From Modestobacter marinus (GTDB lineage: Bacteria; Actinomycetota; Actinomycetes; Mycobacteriales; Geodermatophilaceae): a stretch of DNA of 64,000 bases. Below the pieces are notes generated by a model that saw nothing but the letters and a program-made list of their open reading frames with translations, ran no database searches and had not been told where the DNA came from. The DNA lies in the NCBI RefSeq assembly GCF_011758655.1, contig NZ_JAAMPA010000001.1, forward strand, positions 992,001 through 1,056,000. The letters are read 5' to 3'. The translations under genes were made by a program, and so were the position numbers. Below are positions 38,649 to 47,239 of this stretch, piece after piece. Each line of letters begins with the position of its first letter. Position 1 is the stretch's first letter.

Positions 38649-39740
38649 GTGGGTTGGGTGATCGGGCGACTGCAGCAGCCCTGGGTGCAGCGGATGGTGC
38701 GGGCGGCGCTGGCGGCCGGGCTGTCCTGGCAGGTGGCGCTGCTGCTGCCGCCGACGCTGTCGGAGTACGCCTACTACGCGCCGCTGGGTGCGGTCATCGC
38801 GGTCAGCCCGACGATCGCCGACTCCGCCTCGGCCGCGTGGCGCAGTCTCGCGGCCATCCTGGTCGGCTTCGCCCTGGCCGTCGTCGTCTACGAGGTCACC
38901 CGTGCGGTGCCGAACGCGCTGACCATCGCGCTGATCGTCGCCCTGGCGATCGTGGTCGAGCAGTGGCGGTCGCTGTTCCGCGAGCAGGCCAGCTGGGTCA
39001 GCTTCGCCGCCGTCCTGATGCTGACGGTCGGGACGTCGGACCCGGCCGAGTACGCCGTCCGGTACGCCGGGCTCACCCTGCTGGGGGCCGTGATCGGCGT
39101 GCTGGTGACGACGGCGCTGTTCCCGCCGCTGCAGCTGACCACCGCGGTCACCCAGATCGCCCGGACCCGGGAGACGCTCGCCGCCCACCTGGAGACGATC
39201 GCCGCGGCGCTGCGCAACGGGCAGCTCCCGGCACCGCACGAGTGGGAGGAGCAGGGCGCGGCGCTGGACGCCGCCCTGGACCAGATGCGCCGGGCGGAGA
39301 CGCAGGTCGAGCGGGCCCGGCGGGCGAACCCGCGGGCGAACCGGTGGCAGGGCACGGCGGGCAGCATCCGGGCGCAGTCCCGTGCCCTCGACCGCGTCGC
39401 CGTCCTGGTCGACGACCTCACCACGCTCGTGGTGGAGTTCCAGCCGCACCGGCGCGGGCTGGACCGGGTGGACGACGGCACCGGCTGGGTGCTCGCCGAC
39501 GCGCTGGACGGCCTGGCCGGCGTGGTCCGGCTGCCCTTCCACGAGGCCGAGGACTCCCCCGACGACCGGGACGCCGCGATCGCCGCCGCGATGGCGGCGT
39601 CGAACCGGCTGACCGCGCTGCTGCGCAGCTCCGAGATCGCCGACGACGAGGGCTTCTTCGCCCTGGGCGCGGTCACCGTCGGGATGCACCGGTCACTGCA
39701 GACGCTGGAGGCGCACGTCCGCTTCCCCACGCCGGCCTGA
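38649..39740 (+). CDS. FUSC-family (aromatic acid exporter-like) membrane protein
   Basis: 363 residues. Residues ~10-160 hold five to six membrane helices (LGAVIAVSPTIADSASAAWR, LAAILVGFALAVVVYEVT, LTLLGAVIGVLVTTALFP) of the FUSC/ArAE type, and the rest is a cytoplasmic coiled-coil domain. It is the half-size version common in actinobacteria, which would need to oligomerise. Family members export aromatic acids or amphipathic compounds; substrate unknown. GTG 38649 is taken as the start; GTG 38658 is an alternative, and neither has a Shine-Dalgarno. Confidence 0.82.
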   Translation: MGWVIGRLQQPWVQRMVRAALAAGLSWQVALLLPPTLSEYAYYAPLGAVIAVSPTIADSASAAWRSLAAILVGFALAVVVYEVTRAVPNALTIALIVALAIVVEQWRSLFREQASWVSFAAVLMLTVGTSDPAEYAVRYAGLTLLGAVIGVLVTTALFPPLQLTTAVTQIARTRETLAAHLETIAAALRNGQLPAPHEWEEQGAALDAALDQMRRAETQVERARRANPRANRWQGTAGSIRAQSRALDRVAVLVDDLTTLVVEFQPHRRGLDRVDDGTGWVLADALDGLAGVVRLPFHEAEDSPDDRDAAIAAAMAASNRLTALLRSSEIADDEGFFALGAVTVGMHRSLQTLEAHVRFPTPA

Positions 39741-39797
39741 CGCCCTGAGAGGAATCGGGACGACGCCGTCCCTGAGCCCGGCTAAGGTCTGGCGCTC

Positions 39798-41045
39798 GTG
39801 AGCCGCATCGGTGAGGTCCTGGTCCCGGCGCGGCTGGGCACCGGCTTCCGCTGGCTGCTGGCCTCGTCCTGGACGACGAACCTCGGCGACGGGATCGCGC
39901 TGGCCGCCGGGCCGCTGCTGGTCGCCTCGCTGACCCGGGACGCGTTCCTGGTCGCCCTCGCCGCGACCGTGCAGTGGCTGCCCCCGCTGCTGTTCGGCCT
40001 GGTCGCCGGCGCGCTGACCGACCGGCTGGACCGGCGGCTGATCGTGCTGAGCGTCGACCTCGCCCGCGCCGCCGTGCTGACCGTGCTCACCCTGGCGGTG
40101 GCGACCGACCGGGTGTCCATCGTCGCGGTGCTCGGCGCGCTGTTCCTGCTGGCCACCGCCGAGGTGTTCGCCGACAACAGCTCGCAGACGCTGGTGCCGG
40201 TGCTGGTCGCCCGCGACGACCTGGCGGTGGCCAACGGCCGGCTGCAGACCGGGTTCATCACGGTGAACCAGCTCGCCGGCCCGCCGCTGGGTGCGGCGCT
40301 GTTCACCGTCGGCGCGGCCTGGGCGCTGGGCGCCCAGGCGGTGCTGGTGGCCCTCGGGGCGGTGCTGATCACCCGGGTCGTCCTGCCCGCCCGGGCGCCC
40401 GCCGAGGGACGGCGGCCCGCGATGCGGCACGACATCGCCGAGGGGCTGCGCTGGGTGCGGCACCACGCCGCCGTCCGCACGCTGGTCCTGACCATCACGA
40501 TCTTCAACGTCACCTTCGGTGCCGCCTGGTCGGTGCTGGTGCTCTACGCCACCGAGCGGATCGGGCTGGGCGAGATCGGCTTCGGGCTGGTGACCACCGT
40601 CGGCGCCGTCGGGGGCATCGTCGGCGGCCTGACCTACGGCTGGATCACCCGCCGGGTGAGCCTGGGCGACCTGATGCGGATCGGCCTGGTCGTGGAGACG
40701 CTGACCCACCTGGCCCTGGCGCTGACCTCCAGCCCGTGGGTCGCCCTGCCGGTCTTCTTCGTCTTCGGCGCGCACGCCTTCATCTGGGGGACGACGTCGG
40801 TCGCGGTCCGGCAGCGGGCGGTGCCGGCGGCGCTGCAGGGCCGGGTGGGCAGCGTGAACGTGGTCGGCGTCTACGGCGGGCTGGTGGTCGGCTCGGGCAT
40901 CGGCGGGGTGCTGGCCCAGCACTGGGGCGTCACCGCCCCGTTCTGGTTCGCCTTCGCCGGGTCGGCCGTGTTCGTGGTGCTCATCTGGCGCTCGCTGCGG
41001 CACATCGCCCACGCCGACGAGCAGCCGGTGCCCGCGCCGGCCTGA
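39798..41045 (+). CDS. major facilitator superfamily transporter
   Basis: A 415-residue MFS protein with about 12 helices. The loop 2-3 motif A region is seen in GALTDRLDRRLIVLS, and the fold resembles the MFS_3 (enterobactin exporter EntS-like) group: FADNSSQTLVPVLVARDDLAVANGRL. Such proteins export drugs or siderophores. GTG 39798 has no Shine-Dalgarno; TAAGGT (39783-39788) lies 9 nt upstream and may be the -10 of a leaderless message. It is convergent with a methyltransferase gene. Confidence 0.87.
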   Translation: MSRIGEVLVPARLGTGFRWLLASSWTTNLGDGIALAAGPLLVASLTRDAFLVALAATVQWLPPLLFGLVAGALTDRLDRRLIVLSVDLARAAVLTVLTLAVATDRVSIVAVLGALFLLATAEVFADNSSQTLVPVLVARDDLAVANGRLQTGFITVNQLAGPPLGAALFTVGAAWALGAQAVLVALGAVLITRVVLPARAPAEGRRPAMRHDIAEGLRWVRHHAAVRTLVLTITIFNVTFGAAWSVLVLYATERIGLGEIGFGLVTTVGAVGGIVGGLTYGWITRRVSLGDLMRIGLVVETLTHLALALTSSPWVALPVFFVFGAHAFIWGTTSVAVRQRAVPAALQGRVGSVNVVGVYGGLVVGSGIGGVLAQHWGVTAPFWFAFAGSAVFVVLIWRSLRHIAHADEQPVPAPA

Positions 41046-41122
41046 CCCACCGGCGCGGACCCGCACCGTCGGGCCGCCGCTCGGCGCGGCTCACCGGTCG
41101 CCGAGGTGGCCGGCCCCGGGCG

Positions 41123-41917
41123 TCACACCCGGATGAGCAGCTCCCCGTGCAGCATGCCGAGCCAGCCGTCGTCGGCCCCGGCCCACGCCAGCCACGCGTC
41201 GGCGACCTCCTGCAGCTCCTCCGGCGTGGCCAGCCCGTAGGCCCGGGCCTGCTCGGCGAACGCCGACGCCGTCGCCCGCCCGGCCCAGGAGCGCCCCCAC
41301 CAGGTGCGCTCGTCGGCGGTCGCGAAGCACCAGGCGGACGTCGTGGCCACCGCGTCCCGCAGACCGGCGGCGTGCGCCCAGGAGCGCAGCCGCCGGCCGG
41401 CGTCCGGCTCCGCCCCGTTGGCCCGGGCCACCCGCTGGTAGAGGTCCAGCCAGCGGTCCAGCCCCGGCGACGCCGGGAACCAGGTGGTGGCGGCGTAGTC
41501 GACGTCGCGGACGGCGATCAGCCCGCCGGGCCGGCAGACCCGGGCCATCTCGCGCAGCGCGGCGACCGGGTCGGTCAGGTGCTGCAGCACCTGGTGGGCG
41601 TGCACGACGTCGAAGGAGTCGTCGGCGGCGGCCAGCGCGTAGCCGTCGCCCACCCCGAACTCCACCGTCACACCGGCCTGCTCGGCGAGCGCGCGGGCCT
41701 CCGCGAGCGGCGCGGGCGACACGTCGATCCCGACCACCCGCCCCGGCGTCACCCGGGCGGCGAGGTCGACGGTGATCGTGCCCGGTCCGCAGCCCACGTC
41801 CAGGAGCTCGAGCCCGGGGCGCAGGTGGGGCACCAGGTGGGCGGCGGAGTTCTCCGCCGTGCGCCAGCGGTGGGACTGCAGGACCGGTTCGGCGTGCCCG
41901 TGCGTGTAGGTGTCCAC
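41123..41917 (-). CDS. class I SAM-dependent methyltransferase
   Basis: About 264 residues from GTG 41917, chosen because related proteins start just before DTYTHGHAEPVLQSHRWRT; the frame is open another 41 codons upstream, with GTG 41932 also possible. SAM motif I is LLDVGCGPGTITVDLA (~35-50), followed by the acidic GIDVSPAPL, FDVVHAHQVLQHL and CRPGGLIAVRD, typical of ubiquinone/menaquinone-type (Methyltransf_11/25) small-molecule methyltransferases. The acceptor is unknown. It is convergent with the MFS gene and divergent from a STAS-domain gene. Confidence 0.85.
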   Translation of the reverse strand: MDTYTHGHAEPVLQSHRWRTAENSAAHLVPHLRPGLELLDVGCGPGTITVDLAARVTPGRVVGIDVSPAPLAEARALAEQAGVTVEFGVGDGYALAAADDSFDVVHAHQVLQHLTDPVAALREMARVCRPGGLIAVRDVDYAATTWFPASPGLDRWLDLYQRVARANGAEPDAGRRLRSWAHAAGLRDAVATTSAWCFATADERTWWGRSWAGRATASAFAEQARAYGLATPEELQEVADAWLAWAGADDGWLGMLHGELLIRV

Positions 41918-42083
41918 GGCGACACCCTGCACCGTCCATCCAGGCAGTGGAATGGGCTTCTCGATGGATGGGACGGGCCGGGTCTCGGCCGCCGGCGCCG
42001 CACCGGACCGGCGATCGGGGGCCGGCGCGTGCCGCTCCACCCGTGATCACGTTTCGGCAGCTCAGCAGGGGTACCGGTCCTCT

Positions 42084-42452
42084 GTGTCCAGCGGCCCTGA
42101 TCCTGTCGCCGGCGAGGTGGTCCATGCCGAGGACGAGGCCGGTCCGCTGCTCCGGTTCACCGGCCGCATCGACCGGGAGGCCGTGCGCCGCTTCCGGGTG
42201 CTGGTGACGCCGGCGGACTGGCCGGACCGGGCGGACCTCTCCGGGGTCACCGCGGTCGACGCCGCCGGGCTGCAGCTGCTGGTGCACCTCAGCCGCAAGA
42301 CCCAGCGCCGCGGGGCGCGCCTGCGCCTGCTGGCCGTGCCCGCCGAGCTGGAACCGGCGCTGGCGCGGGCCGGGCTGTCCCGGCTGCTCACCCAGGACGG
42401 CGTTCCGCGGTCCGGAGCCGCAGCGGACCCGGACCGGACCGCCCCCGGCTGA
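42084..42452 (+). CDS. STAS-domain (anti-sigma-factor antagonist-like) protein
   Basis: About 122 residues, a single STAS domain: FTGRIDREAVRRFRVLV, then LSGVTAVDAAGLQLLVHL, then RGARLRLLAVPAEL. In SpoIIAA-type antagonists the loop is DSSG with a phosphorylatable Ser; here it is DAAG, so control by an anti-sigma kinase is unlikely and the protein may act as an unregulated binder or in another pathway. GTG 42084 is the best start, with AGGGG 12 nt upstream; the exact N-terminus is uncertain. Confidence 0.75.
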   Translation: MSSGPDPVAGEVVHAEDEAGPLLRFTGRIDREAVRRFRVLVTPADWPDRADLSGVTAVDAAGLQLLVHLSRKTQRRGARLRLLAVPAELEPALARAGLSRLLTQDGVPRSGAAADPDRTAPG

Positions 42453-42489
42453 CCGGTCGACGAGGGGCCACTGGCGCCGAGCACGCCAG

Positions 42490-42508
42490 TCAGGTTAGCC
42501 TCGCCTCA
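42490..42508. promoter_or_regulatory. DtxR/IdeR-like iron box
   Basis: The 19 bp starting tcaggttagcctcgcctca match 15 of 19 positions of the TTAGGTTAGSCTAACCTAA consensus recalled for DtxR/IdeR. It lies 20 bp upstream of ATG 42529, where binding would block transcription in iron-replete cells. Confidence 0.6.
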
Positions 42509-42528
42509 CTCGACGTGAGGTGGGTGGG

Positions 42529-42957
42529 ATGGGTCTGCGACTGCCGGTCGGTGGGGTCACGGTGCTGCTGGGTCCGGTGGCCGCACGGGCGGAGACCATG
42601 GCCGCCCTGGACCCGGGCAGCGCCCGGTGCGCCGGAGGGCACGCCTCCCTGTCCGTGGTGCGGCTGACCGCGGCACCCGGCGACGACGTGCCGAACCGGC
42701 TCGCCGCCGTGCTGCGGGCAGGCAGCGGTACGGCGTCCGTCGTCCTGGTCGACCGCCTGACCGACGGCCTGGCCGCGGACGACCGGCGGGCGGTGCTCAC
42801 CGCGCTGCGACCGGTCGCGGCCGCGGGCCGCGCCGTCCTGGTCGACGACGGCGACCCCGTCGCGGCGCTGTCGGTGGCCGACACGGTGCTGCGCACGCCG
42901 TCGCTGGCCCTGGAGCAGGTGGGCGACGTCGACGAGCTGGAGCAGCTGGTCGGCTGA
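42529..42957 (+). CDS. degenerate ABC-ATPase-like small protein
   Basis: 142 residues from ATG 42529 (GAGGTGGG upstream; an in-frame GTG at 42520 is possible). The layout follows an ABC ATPase in miniature: a start like a Walker A strand (GVTVLLGPVAARAETMAAL) but without the GxGK[S/T] lysine, then a Walker B-like strand and D-loop (ASVVLVDRLTDGLAADDRRA) in which the catalytic Glu is Arg, and a final H-loop-like strand. No LSGGQ signature exists. ATP hydrolysis is therefore not expected. A DtxR-like box precedes it, so it may be iron-regulated; function unknown. Confidence 0.65.
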   Translation: MGLRLPVGGVTVLLGPVAARAETMAALDPGSARCAGGHASLSVVRLTAAPGDDVPNRLAAVLRAGSGTASVVLVDRLTDGLAADDRRAVLTALRPVAAAGRAVLVDDGDPVAALSVADTVLRTPSLALEQVGDVDELEQLVG

Positions 42958-42985
42958 GCCGGCGCCCCCGCAGGGCCGCCGGCTC
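42956..42985. terminator. bidirectional terminator between convergent genes
   Basis: 9-bp perfect arms gagccggcg (42956-42964) and cgccggctc (42977-42985) separate the stops of the convergent genes ending at 42957 and 42990. Confidence 0.5.
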
Positions 42986-42989
42986 GGGC

Positions 42990-43280
42990 TCAGCGGGCGC
43001 TGTAGGTGAGGCAGTCAGCCGCGTCGGCGGCCGAGCCGACCTGCACGGCGGACGCGCGGCACTCCAGCGCCTCGTTGTGCACGCACTCCGAGCGGTGGCA
43101 GGCGCCGACGACGCCGGTGCGCTCGAGGCCCGCGCGGAACGAGATCTCCACGAAGGTCCCGCAGTGGGCGTGGTCGCCGCCGACGGTGATGGCGCCGGCG
43201 TGGCAGGTGTGCTCGGCGTTGTACGAACAGCTGTCGACCGAGCAGTCCTGCACCTGGGGCATGTCCAGCATCTGGGTCAT
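42990..43280 (-). CDS. DUF1540-type cysteine-rich protein (two repeats)
   Basis: 96 residues with two copies of a four-Cys module: CSVDSCSYNAEHTCHAG...HCGTFV and CHRSECVHNEALECRAS...DCLTY. The C-x4-C-x-(Y/H)N-x4-C-x-A pattern matches DUF1540, small proteins thought to bind metal through Cys; no function is established. ATG 43280 is the chosen start. It is convergent with the iron-box gene; both could relate to metal handling. Confidence 0.82.
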   Translation of the reverse strand: MTQMLDMPQVQDCSVDSCSYNAEHTCHAGAITVGGDHAHCGTFVEISFRAGLERTGVVGACHRSECVHNEALECRASAVQVGSAADAADCLTYSAR

Positions 43281-43405
43281 GACCCGAGGCTGACAGCTCC
43301 GCGGCACGCTGGCCAGCCAGGAGAGGCTGCCCTGACCCGGCCCGCGCGCGCGGGCTCACCCGATCAGGGCTGGCCGACCCGAGCAAGATCCAGCAGGCTC
43401 GGGGG

Positions 43406-44626
43406 ATGCCTTCCCCGACCCCCGCGACCACCGGCGTGACCAGTGAGGTCGGCCGGCTCCGCACCGTGCTCCTGCACCGCCCCGGCGCCGAGCTCCGCCG
43501 GCTCACGCCGCGCAACAACGACGAGCTCCTCTTCGACGGCGTCCCGTGGGTGGCCCGCGCGCAGGAGGAGCACGACGCCTTCGCCGCCGCCCTCACCGAA
43601 CGCGGGGTGGAGGTCCTGCACCTGGACCGGCTGCTGGCCGAGGTGATGGCCGTGCCGGTCGCCCGCGCGGAGCTGATCGCCGCCGCGGTCGACGACCCCC
43701 GGCTGGGCACCAGCCTGCAGCGCGCGACCACCGCCCACCTCGACGGCCTCGCACCCGAGGACCTCGCCACCGCCCTGATCACCGGGGTGGCGCACGACGA
43801 GCTGCGCGGTGGGCGCGGGCTGGCCTACGAGCTGATGGGGCGCGGGGACTTCGTCGTCCCGCCGCTGCCCAACCTGATGTTCACCCGCGACTCCTCGGTG
43901 TGGGTCGGCGGGCAGGTCGCCGTCACCTCGCTGGCCATGCCGGCCCGGGACCGGGAGAGCGCGCTCACCGCGGCGCTGTACACCCACCACCCCCGGTTCG
44001 CCGGTGTCGAGCAGCTCTACGGCCCGCACCTGGAGCACCTCGAGGGCGGCGACGTGCTGCTGCTGTCCCCCGGGGTGGTCGCCGTCGGGGTGGGCGAGCG
44101 GACCACGCCCGGCGGCGCGGAGCGGCTGGCCCGGCGGGTGTTCGCCCGCGGACTGGCGCACACGGTGCTCGTCGTCCCGATCGCCCAGCAGCGGGCCACC
44201 ATGCACCTGGACACCGTCGCCACCATGGTCGACGTCGACGCGATGGTCATGTACCCGGCGATCGCCGACCACCTGCAGGCCTGGACCGTGACGGCCGGGG
44301 ACGCGTCCCCCGACACGGGCGAGCTGTCGGTGCAGGGCCCGCAGCCCTTCCTGATCGCCGCCGCCCAGGCGATGGGCATCGACCGGCTGCGGGTGATCGA
44401 CACCGGGCTCGACCCGGTGACCGCCGAGCGGGAGCAGTGGGACGACGGCAACAACACCCTGGCGCTGGCCCCGCGGCTCGCCGTCGCCTACGAGCGCAAC
44501 ACCGTCACCAACGCCGCGCTGGAGGCCGCCGGGATCGAGGTCGTCGCGATCGCCGGCTCGGAGCTGGGCAGCGGCCGGGGCGGCCCGCGGTGCATGTCCT
44601 GCCCGGTGCTCCGCGACCCGGCCTGA
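43406..44626 (+). CDS. arcA: arginine deiminase
   Basis: A 406-residue ADI that hydrolyses arginine to citrulline and ammonia. Catalytic residues are recognisable: nucleophile Cys in GGPRCMSCP at the C-terminus, His in [12 protein letters not shown], and the Asp/Arg of [14 protein letters not shown]-terminal [17 protein letters not shown] and [10 protein letters not shown] are family blocks. No ornithine carbamoyltransferase or carbamate kinase lies beside it, so it stands alone rather than in an arcABC operon, as in mycobacteria. Confidence 0.95.
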   Translation: MPSPTPATTGVTSEVGRLRTVLLHRPGAELRRLTPRNNDELLFDGVPWVARAQEEHDAFAAALTERGVEVLHLDRLLAEVMAVPVARAELIAAAVDDPRLGTSLQRATTAHLDGLAPEDLATALITGVAHDELRGGRGLAYELMGRGDFVVPPLPNLMFTRDSSVWVGGQVAVTSLAMPARDRESALTAALYTHHPRFAGVEQLYGPHLEHLEGGDVLLLSPGVVAVGVGERTTPGGAERLARRVFARGLAHTVLVVPIAQQRATMHLDTVATMVDVDAMVMYPAIADHLQAWTVTAGDASPDTGELSVQGPQPFLIAAAQAMGIDRLRVIDTGLDPVTAEREQWDDGNNTLALAPRLAVAYERNTVTNAALEAAGIEVVAIAGSELGSGRGGPRCMSCPVLRDPA

Positions 44627-44767
44627 CCGCCGCCGGGTGCGACGCGCTGCCCGGCGCAGCCGCGGTCCGGCGGCCACGCGTGACCCGGCCTGGCGGCGGC
44701 CCGGCCGCGCCGCGGCTGCGGTCGACCCGGCGGCCCGGCCGCGGCGCGCGCACCGGCGCGGCTGCGG

Positions 44768-45538
44768 TCAGGCCGCGGCGCGCTCGCTCCCGGACCCGGC
44801 CCGCACCGCCACCCGGGCGACCGGGCCGGCGGCCTGCGGGGCCGGCGACCCGGCACGGGCGGCCCACCCGCCGGCCGACCGGTCCCGGACCGCGGTCCAC
44901 CGGGGCACGCGCGGTGCGACCCGCTCCCCCGCGGGCCCGGGGCGGGCCCGGCGGTTGCGCAGCGCGAGGGAGCTGACCAGCACCGCGCCCCCGAGCAGCA
45001 ACAGGTGGCCCATCGCCCGGCCGGCGTGCACGTGTCCGGCGCCCAGGTCCCCGACGGTGACCGCGGCGAGCACCGCGGTGAACGGCAGCAGGAAGGGCAG
45101 CGCCCCGGCCGCCAGCCGGGGCAGCACGGCGACGCCGAGGAAGCAGGCGGCCAGCCCCAGGTTCCAGGCACCCGTCTCGTGGGCCAGGTGCACGGGCGCG
45201 GTCTGCGCAGCACCGCCCCCGAGCAGCGTCGGCAGGCTGATCGCCAGCTGCCCGGCGCCGACGGCCAGCAGGGCGAGCCGCAGCGCCGCGTCCAGCCACG
45301 CCCGGGAGCGGGCCGCCGGCGGTGCCGCCGGCAGCCGGCCCAGCACCGCGGCGGTCACGTCGGGCATCGCCGCGACCGGGGTCAACCGGGCCCGCCGGGT
45401 CACCTCCGCGGCGGCCTCAGCCCACCCGCGGCAGGCCGGGCACCGGCCCAGGTGCTCGTCCACCCAGGTCTGCGGCGCACCCGGGGACTCGCCGTCCAGG
45501 CCGGCGGAGACCGCCTCACGACAGGCTGCACAGCTCAC
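44768..45538 (-). CDS. zinc-finger anti-sigma factor (zf-HC2) with membrane domain
   Basis: 256 residues starting at GTG 45538. The N-terminal zinc-finger anti-sigma module is clear: SCAACREAV then WVDEHLGRCPACRGW (H-x3-C-x2-C). After a linker come five or so hydrophobic segments (ALRLALLAVGAGQLAISL, ALPFLLPFTAVLAAVTVG, HLLLLGGAVLVSSLAL), and the C-terminal tail is Ala/Arg-rich. It should hold the divergently encoded ECF sigma factor at the membrane. The gene pair shares a 47-bp intergenic region, whereas sigma and anti-sigma are normally co-transcribed. Confidence 0.88.
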   Translation of the reverse strand: MSCAACREAVSAGLDGESPGAPQTWVDEHLGRCPACRGWAEAAAEVTRRARLTPVAAMPDVTAAVLGRLPAAPPAARSRAWLDAALRLALLAVGAGQLAISLPTLLGGGAAQTAPVHLAHETGAWNLGLAACFLGVAVLPRLAAGALPFLLPFTAVLAAVTVGDLGAGHVHAGRAMGHLLLLGGAVLVSSLALRNRRARPGPAGERVAPRVPRWTAVRDRSAGGWAARAGSPAPQAAGPVARVAVRAGSGSERAAA

Positions 45539-45585
45539 GGTGGCATAGTCGCCGCCGACGACCGCAGAGTTCCCGGAGGGTCCAC

Positions 45586-46140
45586 GTGGGGCAGCTGGAA
45601 CGTCTCGCTGCCCGCGCAGCCGAGGGCGACACGCTGGCGCAGGCCGCGCTGATCCGGGAGACGCAGACCGACGTGTGGCGGCTGTGCGCGCACCTGGCCG
45701 ACCGCCAGGCCGCCGAGGACCTCACCCAGGAGACGTTCCTGCGGGCGCTGCCGGCGCTGCGCGGCTTCGAGGGCCGCTCGTCGTTGCGCACCTGGCTGCT
45801 GTCGATCGCCCGCCGGGTCTGCGCCGACCACCTGCGGGCCCGGAAGCGCCGCGGCCTGGTGCTGGTCTCCGACGACACCGACCTGGCCGACCTGGTCCGC
45901 GAGGTGCCCGACGACGAGGTGGGCGGGTCGGTCGCCGCGCAGGACGTGCTGGACCGGCTGGAGCCCGAGCGCCGGGAGGCCTTCGTGCTCACCCAGCTGA
46001 TCGGGTTGCCCTACGCCGAGGCCGCCGAGGTGGTGGGCTGCCCGATCGGCACGATCCGCTCACGGGTGGCCCGGGCCCGCGCGGACCTGGTCGAGGCCCT
46101 GGTCGCCGCCGACCACCCACGCACCCGCCGCCCCTCCTAG
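45586..46140 (+). CDS. ECF RNA polymerase sigma factor (SigC-like)
   Basis: A 184-residue ECF sigma. Region 2 at ~10-80 (DVWRLCAHLADRQAAEDLTQ, SSLRTWLLSIARRVCADHL) and region 4 at ~125-175 (LEPERREAFVLTQLIGLPYA, GCPIGTIRSRVARAR). GTG 45586 has GGAGGG 5 nt upstream. Overall it resembles the mycobacterial SigC group, which has been linked to copper supply. Here a CtaG-type protein of cytochrome oxidase assembly is next door and convergent. The divergent gene encodes its presumed zinc anti-sigma factor. Confidence 0.92.
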   Translation: MGQLERLAARAAEGDTLAQAALIRETQTDVWRLCAHLADRQAAEDLTQETFLRALPALRGFEGRSSLRTWLLSIARRVCADHLRARKRRGLVLVSDDTDLADLVREVPDDEVGGSVAAQDVLDRLEPERREAFVLTQLIGLPYAEAAEVVGCPIGTIRSRVARARADLVEALVAADHPRTRRPS

Positions 46141-46164
46141 GGCCGGACCCGCGCCCCCCAGCGA

Positions 46165-47148
46165 TCAGGGGTGCTGGGCCGCCAGCCGGCGCAGCCGCTC
46201 GTTGTAGGCCACCAGCTCCGGGTCCTCGCCGCTCTCCCCACGGGCGATCGCCCGGTCCCGCACCCGGTCGGCGGCCCGGTTCGCGCGCTCCTCCGAACGG
46301 GTCCACTGGAAGAAGACGACCGCCAGCACCAGCACGGTGGGGAACTCGCCGAAGGACCAGGCGATGCCGCCGGCCGCACCCTGGTCGTAGAGCGGGTCGA
46401 TGCCCCAGGACTCCGGCGGGGTGGCGTAGCTGGTCAGCAGCACCGAGCTGCTCATCATCACGATCACGCCGAAGAAGGCGTGGAACGGGGCGGGCAGCAG
46501 CAGCTCCAGCATCCGGGCGCCGTGCCCGGAGCGCCGGGGCCACGGGTCGATGGCCATGATCGGGCCGAAGAACAGCAGCCCGGTGACCAGGAAGTGCAGC
46601 AGCATGAACGTGTGCCCGACCGTCGTCGCCATGAGGTCGTCGAACAGCGGGGTGAAGTAGACGCCGTAGAGGCTGGCGATGAACAGCGGGATGGTGAAGA
46701 ACGGTGAGGAGACCAGCCGGCCCAGCCGGCTGTGCAGCGCGCCGAGCAGCGCCCGCCGCGGCATCCCGGCAGGCCCCTGCGCCGCGGGGAGGGCACGCAG
46801 CATCAGGGTGACCGGGGCACCGATCAGCAGCAGCAACGGGATGATCATGCTGAGCACCATGTGCTGCACCATGTGCAGGCTGAACAGCACCATCCCGTAG
46901 CTCTGCAGGCCGCTGGCGGTCACGTGGAACAGGACGGCGCAGCCGATCAGCCACGCGATCGTGCGGGACGGCGCCCAGCGCACCCCCCGGCGGTGCAGCC
47001 GCCACAGCCCCACCAGGTAGCCGACGGCCAGCAGCACGGCGAGCCAGGCGACCGGCGAGGCGGCGGCCAGGTCCAGCCCCAGCACCCGGCCGGTGGTCGG
47101 CGGCAGCTCCGGGACGTGCATCCCCATGCCGCCGTGTTCGTGCCCCAC
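46165..47148 (-). CDS. ctaG: cytochrome c oxidase assembly protein, CtaG (caa3) family
   Basis: A 327-residue integral membrane protein of the Caa3_CtaG family with about seven helices. Conserved His in VLFHVTASGLQ, LHMVQHMVLSMI and GHTFMLLHFLVTG fits metal handling. CtaG of this type is needed for CuA or heme-copper oxidase maturation in Bacillus. GTG 47148 follows GAGAGGAC; the short N-terminus is His/Gly/Met-rich (GHEHGGMGMH), a possible copper-binding patch. It converges with the SigC-like gene. Confidence 0.88.
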   Translation of the reverse strand: MGHEHGGMGMHVPELPPTTGRVLGLDLAAASPVAWLAVLLAVGYLVGLWRLHRRGVRWAPSRTIAWLIGCAVLFHVTASGLQSYGMVLFSLHMVQHMVLSMIIPLLLLIGAPVTLMLRALPAAQGPAGMPRRALLGALHSRLGRLVSSPFFTIPLFIASLYGVYFTPLFDDLMATTVGHTFMLLHFLVTGLLFFGPIMAIDPWPRRSGHGARMLELLLPAPFHAFFGVIVMMSSSVLLTSYATPPESWGIDPLYDQGAAGGIAWSFGEFPTVLVLAVVFFQWTRSEERANRAADRVRDRAIARGESGEDPELVAYNERLRRLAAQHP

Positions 47149-47239
47149 GTCAGTCCTCTCCCCGCGCCGCTGTGCGGCCCCCACGGTAGGCCTGGCCCGG
47201 CCCCTCCGCCGCAGTCGGCGAGGGAGCCGGGCCCCGAGC

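Noticed and set aside
44627..44767. Dense GC-rich runs that could be read as repeats or terminators
   Set aside because: Composition is nearly all G/C (cggcgg, ccggcc), so apparent pairings are not specific enough to call.
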